A stretch of DNA of 14,655 nt from Ghiorsea sp. (GTDB lineage: Bacteria > Pseudomonadota > Zetaproteobacteria > Mariprofundales > Mariprofundaceae), in NCBI GenBank assembly GCA_030950765.1, contig JAUZQX010000015.1, positions 1 to 14,655 on the forward strand. Direction: 5' to 3'. Shown one piece after another: positions 7,426 through 14,655 of this stretch. The position numbers and the translations under genes were made by a program. The stretch's first letter is position 1. Each line of letters starts with the position of its first letter. The notes beneath the pieces are model-generated. The model was not told where the DNA came from and searched no databases. It was given only the letters and a program-made list of their open reading frames with translations.

Positions 7426-7499
7426 CAACGTCTCCTTTTTTACTTAAAATATTACCCTTATAAAAAGTAAGTGAAGCCTACAAATCCATGATTTAGAGC

Positions 7500-7517
7500 A
7501 TGTGACCACAGTCACAT
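7500..7517. promoter_or_regulatory. CRP-type palindromic operator upstream of dhc
   Basis: ATGTGACCACAGTCACAT is a perfect 7-bp inverted repeat with a 4-base centre and matches the CRP consensus TGTGA-N6-TCACA exactly in both half-sites. It lies between efp and the diheme cytochrome gene. A TATAAG box (7457-7462, minus strand) would put transcription of dhc near 7450, with the site centred about 59 bases upstream, a plausible activator position. No T-run follows, so it is not a terminator. The regulator is inferred; it is not encoded here. Confidence 0.6.
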
Positions 7518-7570
7518 TTAGCCGCATGATTCACAAAAAAAGTCCGCACATTTGCTGTTCTTTCCCGAAT

Positions 7571-7609
7571 AAAAACTTCATGGCAACCATGGCGCGCACT
7601 GATGAAGTT
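7571..7609 (-). terminator. probable terminator of efp
   Basis: Just after the efp stop, the minus strand has AACTTCAT and ATGAAGTT (7602-7609 and 7574-7581), an 8-bp perfect inverted repeat, followed by a run of five T (7571-7575). The 20-base loop is long and partly GC-rich, so this is less canonical than the terminator at 917-946. Confidence 0.5.
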
Positions 7610-7613
7610 CAGA

Positions 7614-8174
7614 TTAAGCGCGCTCCATATATTCGCCCGTTTCTGTATTGACGCGAACCTTGGTTCCCGCTTCCAAATAAGGAGGCACCATAATCGAAGC
7701 ACCTGTTTCTAATACCCCTGGTTTATACGAGCTGGTTGCTGTTTGCCCTTTGATGGATGCATCACATTCTGTCACCACAAGGTTCACCGACTGTGGAAGT
7801 TTAACATTTAAAGGGCGTTCATCATGAAACTCCACTTCCACTTCCATTTCTGGCAACATATATGGTTTAGCAGCTTCCACCATATCCTCACCCAAGGCGA
7901 TTTGGTCATACGTTTCCATGTCCATAAAGTTATATTGACCACCATCTGCATAAAGAAACTGCATTTTACGCTGATTTAATACAATACGGTCAACTTTTTC
8001 TGTTGAGTTAAAACGTTTATTGGTCTTGTTTCCTTTTTCAAGATGACGCATTTCCAACTGCATACAAGCCACGCCTTTGCCCGGTGTCACATGATGTGTT
8101 TTCACAACCTTCCACAGGCCACCATCCCAGTCCAAAATATGACCTGTACGAACTGACGTTACATTAATAAGCAT
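7614..8174 (-). CDS. efp: translation elongation factor P
   Basis: EF-P binds stalled ribosomes between the P and E sites and helps form peptide bonds at consecutive prolines. The 186-residue length and three beta-barrel domains match the family: a KOW-like N-terminal domain (~1-64) and two OB folds (~67-125, ~130-186). The tip loop reads VTPGKGVA; K33 is the residue that carries beta-lysine in EpmA/EpmB organisms, whereas an arginine would have indicated the rhamnosylated type. The signature region around KGQTATSSYKPGVLETGA and the ending TGEYMERA are typical. AGGAGA stands 6 bases before the ATG. It is transcribed alone, diverging across 124 bases from the unknown gene at 8299. A helical promoter for it is not obvious. 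Confidence 0.96.
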   Translation of the reverse strand: MLINVTSVRTGHILDWDGGLWKVVKTHHVTPGKGVACMQLEMRHLEKGNKTNKRFNSTEKVDRIVLNQRKMQFLYADGGQYNFMDMETYDQIALGEDMVEAAKPYMLPEMEVEVEFHDERPLNVKLPQSVNLVVTECDASIKGQTATSSYKPGVLETGASIMVPPYLEAGTKVRVNTETGEYMERA

Positions 8175-8298
8175 GGTGCTTCTCCTATTTAAACCAGCAT
8201 AACCTTCTCAAAAACGGTACTTATGCTATGTTTGCCGTAATTAATAAAAAATGAAGCCTAGCTATTCCCATGCTGGACAACAACCATGAGGGTGATTC

Positions 8299-9120
8299 AT
8301 GAGCATAACATTGCAGGAAACATTTGACCGCTTCCTCCTTGATTTACAAAACCAAGATCATGGCGAGCCTGAAAGCATACAAAAAAGTGAACAAACTTTT
8401 CAGTTTTTTAGCGAATATTTGGTTTATTATTCGGACTTGTTTCAACCTGACGACATGGAAGAAGAAGTTTCTTCCCAAGCTTGGGAAGAGTCTCTGGACA
8501 GCTTTATCACCAAGTTAATGCAAGGTGAACATCAAGAAGACCCAGCCCTTTCTTTGGATGAGCTTCCCTTGGAGCGCGTGACGGGTGAATACCTTCGCGA
8601 CTTTATCGCATGGCATCTATTACGCGAGCCTTCAACCAACTCACTCATGGTGCAAGAATGCACAGAAACCTTGTTAAGCTGGTTACAATTTATCCACAAA
8701 CATCATTGGATTGAGACAAAACCATTTGAAGCCAGCAATGCCATCTTGCAAGATACTTTGCCTGATGCCAAACGCGCTGCCATTGCGGCACATTTGCTTT
8801 TGTATCATATTCGTTTGGGCGGTGGCGTATCACCACGTTTGCGCGGCACACGTTTTTCATCTTTTAAAGAAGGGCATGCACGTATCGCCCAAATTAAAAC
8901 CAATGAATTATGGTTATCTTTTGATAGTGAGCCTGAAAAACTTATTGGTCCTATTATGCTGCCGGAAGCTATCCTACAACAACTGCGAGAAGGTGACGTG
9001 ATTGACATTGAGCTTGGGCTACGCGATGATGTATGGAATATCGTAGATATTGGTCCTGTCTACCCCGCTATTGTTTATGTCCCCGCCGAAGAAATGGCAT
9101 TACCCGACAAACTTACATGA
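8299..9120 (+). CDS. uncharacterised 273-residue protein
   Basis: I do not recognise this protein. It is acidic, soluble and has no signal peptide or membrane segment. Residues ~5-165 look all-helical. The pattern ETFDRFLLDLQ... SEQTFQFFSEYL... LERVTGEYLRDFIAWHLLRE... CTETLLSWLQFIHKH recalls the SAM-like core-binding domain of tyrosine recombinases. There is no catalytic recombinase domain (no R...H-x-x-R...Y), so it is not an integrase. Residues ~178-273 look beta-rich (HARIAQIKTNELWLSFDSE, DVIDIELGLRDDVWNIVDIGPVYPAIVYV), perhaps a small barrel. The ATG has GAGGGTG 5 bases upstream. It diverges from efp and is followed after 84 bases by a sensor kinase on the same strand, so co-transcription is possible. 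No function is assigned. Confidence 0.8.
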   Translation: MSITLQETFDRFLLDLQNQDHGEPESIQKSEQTFQFFSEYLVYYSDLFQPDDMEEEVSSQAWEESLDSFITKLMQGEHQEDPALSLDELPLERVTGEYLRDFIAWHLLREPSTNSLMVQECTETLLSWLQFIHKHHWIETKPFEASNAILQDTLPDAKRAAIAAHLLLYHIRLGGGVSPRLRGTRFSSFKEGHARIAQIKTNELWLSFDSEPEKLIGPIMLPEAILQQLREGDVIDIELGLRDDVWNIVDIGPVYPAIVYVPAEEMALPDKLT

Positions 9121-9204
9121 ATTTTTTTTAATGAAATAACTTGAAGATATTCACACCCATGGCACGGTAGCATCCATGGTAGATTGTTCATGGGGGGCAA
9201 CTTG

Positions 9205-11391
9205 GTGAGTAAAGATTCAAACCAAGCAGAAATATCACAAGAAATTCATCACGAGCAAGTCTCACTATTGTATAGCAATATACCCAGCACTCTGATTGCT
9301 AGTGTTGCCTCAGCTTTTGTGCTTATGGTTGTACAGTGGCCCGCCATTCAGCATACAACTTTAGTCCTTTGGTTCGCCTTTCTTTGCCTGTCTTTACTGC
9401 TTCGAGTGTTTATTTATAATCGCTTCCAAAAAGAGAAACCTTCCAAAAATGATGTGCAACGTTGGGAAAATTATTTGCTATTTTCAAGCATACCTTCTTT
9501 TGCCCTCTGGGGTGCCGCAGGTATTTTCTTAGTCCCTGAGAGTCAACCACTGTATCAAGCTGCAACCCTTTTAATCCTTGCGGGAATCGCTGCAGGTGGC
9601 ACCAATGCCTTAAGCGTACAACCCAAGTTTATCTATATTTTCCTACCACTTATCCTAACGCCAGCATGCGTGATGTTATTTTTAGAACAATCCCGTGTTA
9701 CAACGGCATTGGCTATCGTATATATATTATATGCTTTCTTTTTACTTTACAATGCATTGTCCGACTACAAGTCGCACCTGACCAATATTCGTTTACGCAT
9801 ACAAAGCAAACATCATGAAGCAAATATGTATCAAGCGAAAAAACGAATGCGCATCAATGAAGCTAGACTTATAGAAGCAGAAAAAATAGCGCATATGGGT
9901 TGTTGGGAGTGGGATATTGTATCCAATGATATGTATTGGTCGAAAGAAACCTTTCATATGTTTGAAACTGAACCCAAGCAGTCTCGCCCGACACTTGATA
10001 CCTTTCTTGCTTCTATTCACCCACAACAAAGAGACCAAATACAAGCTGCATTACAACAAGTAGTTAACCAACAACAGCCCTGTAAAAAAGTATTCCAAAT
10101 TCAAACCGTAACAGGTTCAACAAAAACCGTGCGCTGCATTGCCAAACCAATCTTAGACAAAACAGGTCATGTGGTTCGCATCATGGGCATGATTCAAGAT
10201 ATATCCGAGCAGGTTGCGCTTGAGGAACAGCTGCTTCAAGCACAGAAACTGGAATCTATCGGTGTGCTTGCTGGTGGTATTGCCCATGACTTTAACAATA
10301 TGCTGGGCAGCTTATTAGGACAAACCTACCTCGCCCGAAAGGAAACCCAAGGCAATACCCAACTTTTAACACGGCTTGAAAACATTGAACGTATCAGTAA
10401 CCGTGCAGCCCAAGTGGTACAACACTTATTGGTTTTTTCTCGCAAAGATAATGCACAGCAAGAAAACTTTAATTTCACACATTTTATACGTGAAACCGCC
10501 CACTTAAATGCTGCTGCCGTGCCCGACAATATCATACTGCATCAAGAATTAGAAAGCAGTGTCTTACATATCCAAGGTGATTCTTCCCAACTTCAACAGG
10601 TCATATTGCACCTTTTAAGTAATGCTGTTCATGCCTTAAAAGAAACAAAAAAACCCAGTATTCACATACGTTTTGAGCTATTTGTGCCTGATGTGATGTT
10701 TCAACAACAGCATAAAGTGGATGATACACCGCTTGCCCACCTGTCTGTTCAAGACAATGGTTGCGGTATCCACAACGATGAAACCAAACACATTTTTGAA
10801 CCCTTTTACACCACCAAAGAGGTTGGGCAAGGCACAGGACTTGGGCTTGCCATGGTTTATGGTGCTATACAAAGCCACTCAGGCATCATTGAAGTGAGTA
10901 GTGTTTTGAAACACGGCACAACCTTCCATATATACTTACCCACCACCCATATCGAACAAGATAACATGGCACAAAGCATCAGCTTACAAAACCTCAATGT
11001 ATATACCAGTCAGAATGAAACTATTTTACTGGTCGATGATGAAGAAATACTTAGGCAGTCACTTGGAGAAGCATTACAAAGCCTTGGTTATGCCGTGGTG
11101 GTCGCTGAAGATGGACAACAAGCTGTAGATACCTTCCGCCAACACCAACAAAATATTTCACTCGTGCTTTCCGATATTGTCATGCCCAATATGAATGGAC
11201 ATGAAGCTGCCCAACACATACGTAAAATGAACCCCAATATGCCATATATATTTATGAGTGGTTACGATTCATCACAGTTTTCGGAAAAAGCTGAACTCGA
11301 TAATAGTATACTGATTAAAAAACCGATGCGTATCCATCAGCTGCATCATCATATTCGCCAATTTCTTGATATACCAGCCAACAAGGCATAA
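9205..11391 (+). CDS. membrane hybrid sensor histidine kinase (PAS, HisKA, HATPase, receiver)
   Basis: This 728-residue hybrid kinase would sense a signal through membrane and PAS modules and pass phosphate to its own receiver. About five or six membrane helices occupy residues ~25-195, followed by a short coiled-coil linker (~195-225). A PAS/PAC domain spans ~220-335 (MGCWEWDIVSNDMYWS... GMIQDISEQ). HisKA has the phospho-acceptor H361 in GIAHDFNNML. The ATPase domain has an N box (QLQQVILHLLSNAVHAL), D517 in DNGCGI, and GTGLGLA at ~543. The receiver has D611/D612, phospho-acceptor D657 in LSDIVMPNMNG and K706. No DNA-binding output domain or HPt is present, and no response-regulator gene adjoins. 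I chose GTG 9205 because GGGGGG stands 7-13 bases upstream; TTG 9184, ATG 9190 and TTG 9202 are alternatives. The signal and target are unknown; proximity to flagellar genes is not proof of a role there. Confidence 0.9.
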   Translation: MSKDSNQAEISQEIHHEQVSLLYSNIPSTLIASVASAFVLMVVQWPAIQHTTLVLWFAFLCLSLLLRVFIYNRFQKEKPSKNDVQRWENYLLFSSIPSFALWGAAGIFLVPESQPLYQAATLLILAGIAAGGTNALSVQPKFIYIFLPLILTPACVMLFLEQSRVTTALAIVYILYAFFLLYNALSDYKSHLTNIRLRIQSKHHEANMYQAKKRMRINEARLIEAEKIAHMGCWEWDIVSNDMYWSKETFHMFETEPKQSRPTLDTFLASIHPQQRDQIQAALQQVVNQQQPCKKVFQIQTVTGSTKTVRCIAKPILDKTGHVVRIMGMIQDISEQVALEEQLLQAQKLESIGVLAGGIAHDFNNMLGSLLGQTYLARKETQGNTQLLTRLENIERISNRAAQVVQHLLVFSRKDNAQQENFNFTHFIRETAHLNAAAVPDNIILHQELESSVLHIQGDSSQLQQVILHLLSNAVHALKETKKPSIHIRFELFVPDVMFQQQHKVDDTPLAHLSVQDNGCGIHNDETKHIFEPFYTTKEVGQGTGLGLAMVYGAIQSHSGIIEVSSVLKHGTTFHIYLPTTHIEQDNMAQSISLQNLNVYTSQNETILLVDDEEILRQSLGEALQSLGYAVVVAEDGQQAVDTFRQHQQNISLVLSDIVMPNMNGHEAAQHIRKMNPNMPYIFMSGYDSSQFSEKAELDNSILIKKPMRIHQLHHHIRQFLDIPANKA

Positions 11392-11410
11392 GCGGAAATA
11401 TTTTCCCTAA

Positions 11411-11431
11411 TTTCGGTCATTCATGCCGAAA
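11411..11431. promoter_or_regulatory. palindrome upstream of the flgF promoter, possible enhancer site
   Basis: TTTCGG (11411-11416) and CCGAAA (11426-11431) form a perfect 6-bp inverted repeat around 9 bases, about 90 bases upstream of the predicted sigma-54 start. Bacterial enhancer-binding proteins of the FlrC/FleQ type bind dyads at such distances. There is no T-run, so a terminator for the kinase gene is less likely, though a weak one cannot be excluded. A shorter dyad, GGAAA-TAT-TTTCC, lies at 11394-11406. Confidence 0.35.
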
Positions 11432-11490
11432 GCCTGACACCATAAAAATAACCAATCCTTTAAAAACAACATCTTAAGCCACAAACAACC

Positions 11491-11507
11491 TTGGCATTAA
11501 ACATGCT
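11491..11507 (+). promoter_or_regulatory. sigma-54-type promoter for the flgF operon
   Basis: TTGGCATTAAACATGCT has the invariant GG (11493-11494) and GC (11505-11506) exactly 10 bases apart, with TTGGCA matching the -24 element well and a weaker -12 element. The predicted start is near 11518, about 35 bases before the flgF ATG. Middle flagellar operons in many proteobacteria use this sigma factor, so context supports the call. Confidence 0.65.
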
Positions 11508-11552
11508 CTTTCTTCCACATACACAGTTTCAACGCTAACAAAGGAGAAAAAT

Positions 11553-12296
11553 ATGCAACGTGGTTTCTTTATTTCAGGTGTCGCAAGTACCATGGCGCAA
11601 AACCGCTTGGATAATATTACGCACAACCTCGCCAATGTGAATACCACTGGGTACAAAGCATCCCGTTCTTCTTTCCAAACTGTTTTATCCGATAATTTAA
11701 TGGCAACGGGCAATAAACAAAAAACAGCTGCATCTTATTTAAGCATGGGCTCACAATATATTGACACCAAAGCAGGCACCATCAAACAAACCAGCAATGC
11801 GTTAGACTTTGCCATTCTTGCCGAAGGTTATTTTCAAGTCGAACAGCCCGATGGCAGCGTAGCTTTGACCCGCGCTGGCAACTTCCGTTTAGACAGTGAA
11901 AGTAACCTTGTAACACAAGGTGGATTACCTGTATTGGATGATTCAGGTGTACCCATCAACTTACCCAGCGGCGAAGTTACAGGCACCAGTGGTGGCGTCA
12001 TTTATGTTGATAATCAACAAGTTGCCCAGCTGGCTTTGGTTAAAGTGATTGATGACAAACAATTACAACAAAAGGAAGGCACACTTTTACTCACCGATGA
12101 TGCCAACATGGAATCGGCTGTGGGTGAAGTTGTTGTGCAACACGGCGCACTCGAAGGTTCTAACGTCAACTCAGTGCTCGCCATGACTGAAATGGTCGCC
12201 ACTTTAAGAGCATACGAATCATCGATGAAGGTTGTCGAACAATACAATCAACTGGCAGGGCAACTTAGCTCCAATGTCGGGAAAATTTCAGGTTAA
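11553..12296 (+). CDS. flgF: flagellar basal-body rod protein FlgF
   Basis: FlgF is a component of the proximal rod in the flagellar basal body, exported by the flagellar type III apparatus. The 247-residue protein has the rod-family N terminus (GVASTMAQNRLDNITHNLANVNTTGYKASR, residues ~9-38), the central FlgE/F/G-like segment with LDFAILAEGYFQVEQPDGSVALTRAGNF, and the C-terminal helix motif GSNVNSVLAMTEMVATLRAYESSMKVVEQ. As expected for this export route there is no cleavable signal peptide. AAGGAG lies 7 bases before the ATG, making this the strongly translated first gene of the operon. flgG follows after 13 bases. Confidence 0.95.
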   Translation: MQRGFFISGVASTMAQNRLDNITHNLANVNTTGYKASRSSFQTVLSDNLMATGNKQKTAASYLSMGSQYIDTKAGTIKQTSNALDFAILAEGYFQVEQPDGSVALTRAGNFRLDSESNLVTQGGLPVLDDSGVPINLPSGEVTGTSGGVIYVDNQQVAQLALVKVIDDKQLQQKEGTLLLTDDANMESAVGEVVVQHGALEGSNVNSVLAMTEMVATLRAYESSMKVVEQYNQLAGQLSSNVGKISG

Positions 12297-12309
12297 GAGG
12301 TAAACTATT

Positions 12310-13098
12310 ATGATGCGTTCACTATGGACAGCCGCAACAGGCATGGCAGCACAAACCACCAACGTTGATGTGATTGCCAACAATCTTGCCAACGTTAATA
12401 CCGCAGGTTTTAAGCGTGGCAGAGCTAATTTTCAAGATTTAATGTACCAACAAATCAAAGCACCAGGTGCAGAATCCAGTGCAGCAGGCACACAGCTGCC
12501 TTCAGGTATTCAAGTTGGTCTTGGTGTGCAAACGGCGAGCATTGAATATGTATTCTCCGAAGGCAGTTTTCAACAAACTAGCAACCCTTTGGATGTTGCT
12601 ATTCAAGGCAAAGGTTTCTTCCAAGTCTTATTACCCAATGGTGAAACAGGTTTCACCCGCGCAGGTTCATTTAACCGCGATGCCCAAGGAACACTGGTCA
12701 CATCAAGCGGCAACCCCATTCAACCAACAATTAGTATCCCTTCAGATACTTTAAGTATTCATATTGGGCAAGATGGTACGGTATCTGTAGAGCAACCCGG
12801 TTCATTATCCACGGTTGTTGGTCAGATTCAAACTGTTGATTTCAGTAACCCCGCTGGTTTATCACATTTGGGCAACTCTATTTTTCAAGCTACCAATTCA
12901 TCAGGTCAGCCGCTGACTGGCAACCCTGGTGAGAATGGATTTGGCGGTTTGGGGCAAGGTATGCTGGAGATGTCCAATGTGAATATGGTTGAAGAGATGG
13001 TTAACCTGATTGCTGGTCAGCGGGCTTATGAAATGAATTCTAAATCCGTACAGGCTGCCGATGAAATGTTACAAACCGCCAATGGTTTAAAACGTTAA
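12310..13098 (+). CDS. flgG: flagellar basal-body distal rod protein FlgG
   Basis: FlgG polymerises into the distal rod that crosses the periplasm and is surrounded by the P and L rings. At 262 residues it has the standard length. The N-terminal rod motif is clear (ATGMAAQTTNVDVIANNLANVNTAGFKRGR), followed by the FlgG-specific segment NFQDLMYQQIKAPGA. NPLDVAIQGKGFFQVLLPNG and GFTRAGSFNRDAQG mark the middle, and the C terminus reads SNVNMVEEMVNLIAGQRAYE. Two adjacent ATG codons (12310, 12313) are possible; the first has better spacing from AGAGG. flgA begins 1 base after the stop. Confidence 0.97.
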   Translation: MMRSLWTAATGMAAQTTNVDVIANNLANVNTAGFKRGRANFQDLMYQQIKAPGAESSAAGTQLPSGIQVGLGVQTASIEYVFSEGSFQQTSNPLDVAIQGKGFFQVLLPNGETGFTRAGSFNRDAQGTLVTSSGNPIQPTISIPSDTLSIHIGQDGTVSVEQPGSLSTVVGQIQTVDFSNPAGLSHLGNSIFQATNSSGQPLTGNPGENGFGGLGQGMLEMSNVNMVEEMVNLIAGQRAYEMNSKSVQAADEMLQTANGLKR

Positions 13099-13099
13099 C

Positions 13100-13798
13100 A
13101 TGAAAACGTTAGCTACTTTCTTTGTTATCTTGTTCATGCCGCACTTGCTACAGGCTGCTACGCCTGTGCAACCCAGCATCAACAGCGAACTACAAAAGTC
13201 GCTAACGGCATTTTTTGCCGCCCAGCCCACGGCAAATGGTGCCATTGCTAAACTCATTAAGGTGCAACGTTGGCCCAATATCAAAGGTAGCGTACGCTGG
13301 TCTTTGCCTAACTTACGTTTTTTACCCAAACGTGTGTCCTTAATTGCTGAACAAGGGCATGGGAAAAGCCTAAGAAGGTGGTATGTATCCACTCAAGTTC
13401 GCTGGATTCGCAAGGTTGTCACACTCAAACATGATGTTTCGGCACGAACCGTGCTAGATAGAAGTATGTTATTAAAAGAATGGAAAGACATTGCAGGTTT
13501 GCGCGGACAAACTTGGGCAGACATCAACGATGTAATTGGCTTACAAACACTGCGTAATATGCGCCGTGATGATGTGATTGTATCCAGCATTGTAAAACGC
13601 CCTCCCCTAATCAAACGCGGCGACCATGTCACAATTTTGGTGAAAATTGCGGGCATTCAAGTGCGCGCTGAAGGTATTGCCCTTAAATCAGGTAGCCGTG
13701 GTGATAGAATGTTAGTGCAAAATATTCGCAGCAAACAAACACTGCAAAGTATTGTGCAAGATGCACATACCGTCTCCATTGCTGTCGGAGGTGTTTAA
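13100..13798 (+). CDS. flgA: flagella basal-body P-ring assembly chaperone FlgA
   Basis: FlgA is the periplasmic chaperone that helps FlgI subunits assemble into the P ring around the rod. The 232-residue product starts with a Sec signal peptide (residues ~1-20, ending near LLQAAT). The C-terminal half is the SAF/ChapFlgA domain, seen in VSARTVLDRSMLLKEWKDI, DVIGLQTLRNMRRDDVIVSS and KRGDHVTILVKIAGIQVRAEG. The N-terminal part is poorly conserved and serves as the first FlgA domain. There is no Shine-Dalgarno sequence; the start lies 1 base after the flgG stop, implying translational coupling. Its position inside the operon, beside its client flgI, differs from enterics, where flgA sits with flgMN. 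Confidence 0.92.
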   Translation: MKTLATFFVILFMPHLLQAATPVQPSINSELQKSLTAFFAAQPTANGAIAKLIKVQRWPNIKGSVRWSLPNLRFLPKRVSLIAEQGHGKSLRRWYVSTQVRWIRKVVTLKHDVSARTVLDRSMLLKEWKDIAGLRGQTWADINDVIGLQTLRNMRRDDVIVSSIVKRPPLIKRGDHVTILVKIAGIQVRAEGIALKSGSRGDRMLVQNIRSKQTLQSIVQDAHTVSIAVGGV

Positions 13799-14481
13799 TG
13801 TTAAAAATAACAGCCCTAGTATCTAGTTTACTGCTACTCCAAGCTTGTGCTGCAACCAAAGCACAAATTACAGAAGATGTGAACAAACCTATTGTAGACC
13901 AAGCATTACAAGCAACAGAGCATCTTCATAGCAACACGGGTTCTCTATGGAACAACAGTGGTTCAACCATGTTTACCGACCCCAAAGCGCATAGGGTGGG
14001 TGATTTGGTGATGGTGTTGGTTCAAGAAAATGCCAGTGCAACACGCTCACTGGGCACGAAAAAGAGTAGGAAGTCGAAACATACATCTAGCCTTAGTGCT
14101 TTATTTGGTTTAGAAAAAAGTATTGCGCCTAACTTTGACCCCAAAGTTGCCATGGATACCAGCAATGATAAAAGCTTTGCGGGCAGTGGTGAAACCACCA
14201 ATACCGATTCATTGATTGCTTCGGTCACTTCTGTGGTCACCGAGGTGTATCCCAATGGCAACATGAAAATCATTGGTCGCCGTCAAGTAACCATCAACCA
14301 ACAACCCCAAGAACTCACCTTTACAGGTATTGTCCGCCCTTCTGATATATCGGCAAACAACACCATTTTATCAGCACAAGTTGCCCAAGCACATATCAGT
14401 TATGGTGGCGGTGGTTCATTGGCTGCGATGTCCGACGAAGGCTGGTTAGGGCAAACCTTGGATTTCATATGGCCATTTTAA
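13798..14481 (+). CDS. flgH: flagellar L-ring lipoprotein FlgH
   Basis: FlgH forms the L ring, the outer-membrane bushing of the flagellar rod. The 227-residue precursor has a lipoprotein signal with lipobox LQAC, so C17 would be acylated and the mature protein anchored in the outer membrane. Family signatures are SLWNNSGSTMFTDPKAHRVGDLV near residues 42-64, the basic linker with Ser/Thr, NMKIIGRRQVTINQQPQELTFTGIVRPSDIS, and the C-terminal AHISYGGGGSLAAMSDEGWLGQTLDFIWPF. The ATG overlaps the flgA stop (TAATG), and GGAGGTG lies 4-5 bases upstream, a very strong ribosome site. flgI follows after 11 bases. Confidence 0.96.
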   Translation: MLKITALVSSLLLLQACAATKAQITEDVNKPIVDQALQATEHLHSNTGSLWNNSGSTMFTDPKAHRVGDLVMVLVQENASATRSLGTKKSRKSKHTSSLSALFGLEKSIAPNFDPKVAMDTSNDKSFAGSGETTNTDSLIASVTSVVTEVYPNGNMKIIGRRQVTINQQPQELTFTGIVRPSDISANNTILSAQVAQAHISYGGGGSLAAMSDEGWLGQTLDFIWPF

Positions 14482-14492
14482 GGAATATTATC

Positions 14493-14655
14493 ATGAAACC
14501 ATTACTTATATGTATGACCCTGTTGCTATGTTCAACATCTACCTATGCCGAACGTATCAAAGACCTTGCCGACATTGAAGGCGTGCGCTCCAACGCCTTG
14601 ATTGGTTATGGTATTGTTGTCGGCTTAAATGGCACGGGTGATAAGGCCAACTCCT
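14493..14655 (+). CDS. flgI: flagellar P-ring protein FlgI, 5' part only
   Basis: FlgI forms the P ring in the peptidoglycan layer. Only the first 54 codons are in the window. Residues 1-19 are a Sec signal peptide ending in STYA. The mature N terminus, ERIKDLADIEGVRSNALIGY followed by GIVVGLNGTGDKANS, is diagnostic for this family. The ATG at 14493 has AAGGAA about 8 bases upstream and is the expected next gene after flgH. The rest lies beyond the right edge. Confidence 0.95.
   Translation, partial: MKPLLICMTLLLCSTSTYAERIKDLADIEGVRSNALIGYGIVVGLNGTGDKANS

Noticed and set aside
7500..7517. Palindrome as a terminator of efp
   Set aside because: No T-run follows on the minus strand, and another hairpin with a T-run lies closer to the efp stop.
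9160..9176. TGGCACG before the sensor kinase, resembling a sigma-54 -24 element
   Set aside because: The position for the -12 GC, ten bases after GG, reads TC, so the invariant half is missing.
9121..9204. T-run after the unknown gene as a terminator
   Set aside because: Eight T residues follow the stop, but no stable inverted repeat precedes them; read-through into the kinase gene remains possible.

Overview
The window reads as ordinary chromosomal DNA of a Gram-negative, motile, respiring proteobacterium. It encodes NADH dehydrogenase I subunits, an RND efflux pump with an outer-membrane channel, a quinol-type cytochrome b with a diheme cytochrome c, EF-P, and a flagellar rod/ring operon in the order flgF-flgG-flgA-flgH-flgI. 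That flagellar order, with flgA between flgG and flgH, is common in alphaproteobacteria and relatives and unlike enterics. With the AT-leaning composition it would fit a zetaproteobacterium or an alphaproteobacterial relative; this placement is inference. I see no tRNA, rRNA, insertion sequence, phage gene or CRISPR array, and no obvious change in base composition.

Layout. Positions 1-750 (minus): start of a nuo operon, nuoA overlapping a partial nuoB, with a good sigma-70 promoter at 810-838. Positions 751-1044: no protein gene, but a well-formed small-RNA candidate on the minus strand. It has a -10 box, a 10-bp stem carrying a 21-nt C-rich, anti-Shine-Dalgarno-like loop, then a rho-independent terminator. 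Positions 1045-5615 (minus): RND permease and TolC-like channel, translationally coupled, with no adaptor gene. They diverge from a MarR-family regulator (5744-6214, plus) across a perfect 9-bp inverted repeat. Positions 6211-7425 (minus): diheme cytochrome c followed by a cytochrome b561-like protein, with a consensus CRP-type palindrome upstream. Positions 7614-8174 (minus): efp, with a candidate terminator. Positions 8299-9120 (plus): an unrecognised 273-residue protein. Positions 9205-11391 (plus): a membrane hybrid histidine kinase. Positions 11392-11552: a sigma-54-type promoter (GG-N10-GC) and an upstream palindrome. From 11553 to the window end (plus): flgF, flgG, flgA, flgH and the start of flgI.

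How the parts work together. NuoA/NuoB feed electrons from NADH to quinone, and the b561/DHC pair probably moves electrons between quinone and periplasmic c-type carriers. The MarR protein probably represses the divergent pump operon. The flagellar genes build the distal rod and the P and L rings, probably under sigma-54 control. The most interesting item is the candidate small RNA at 917-999: its loop resembles the 16S anti-SD tail and recalls the CCUCC-loop 'cuckoo' RNAs of alphaproteobacteria.
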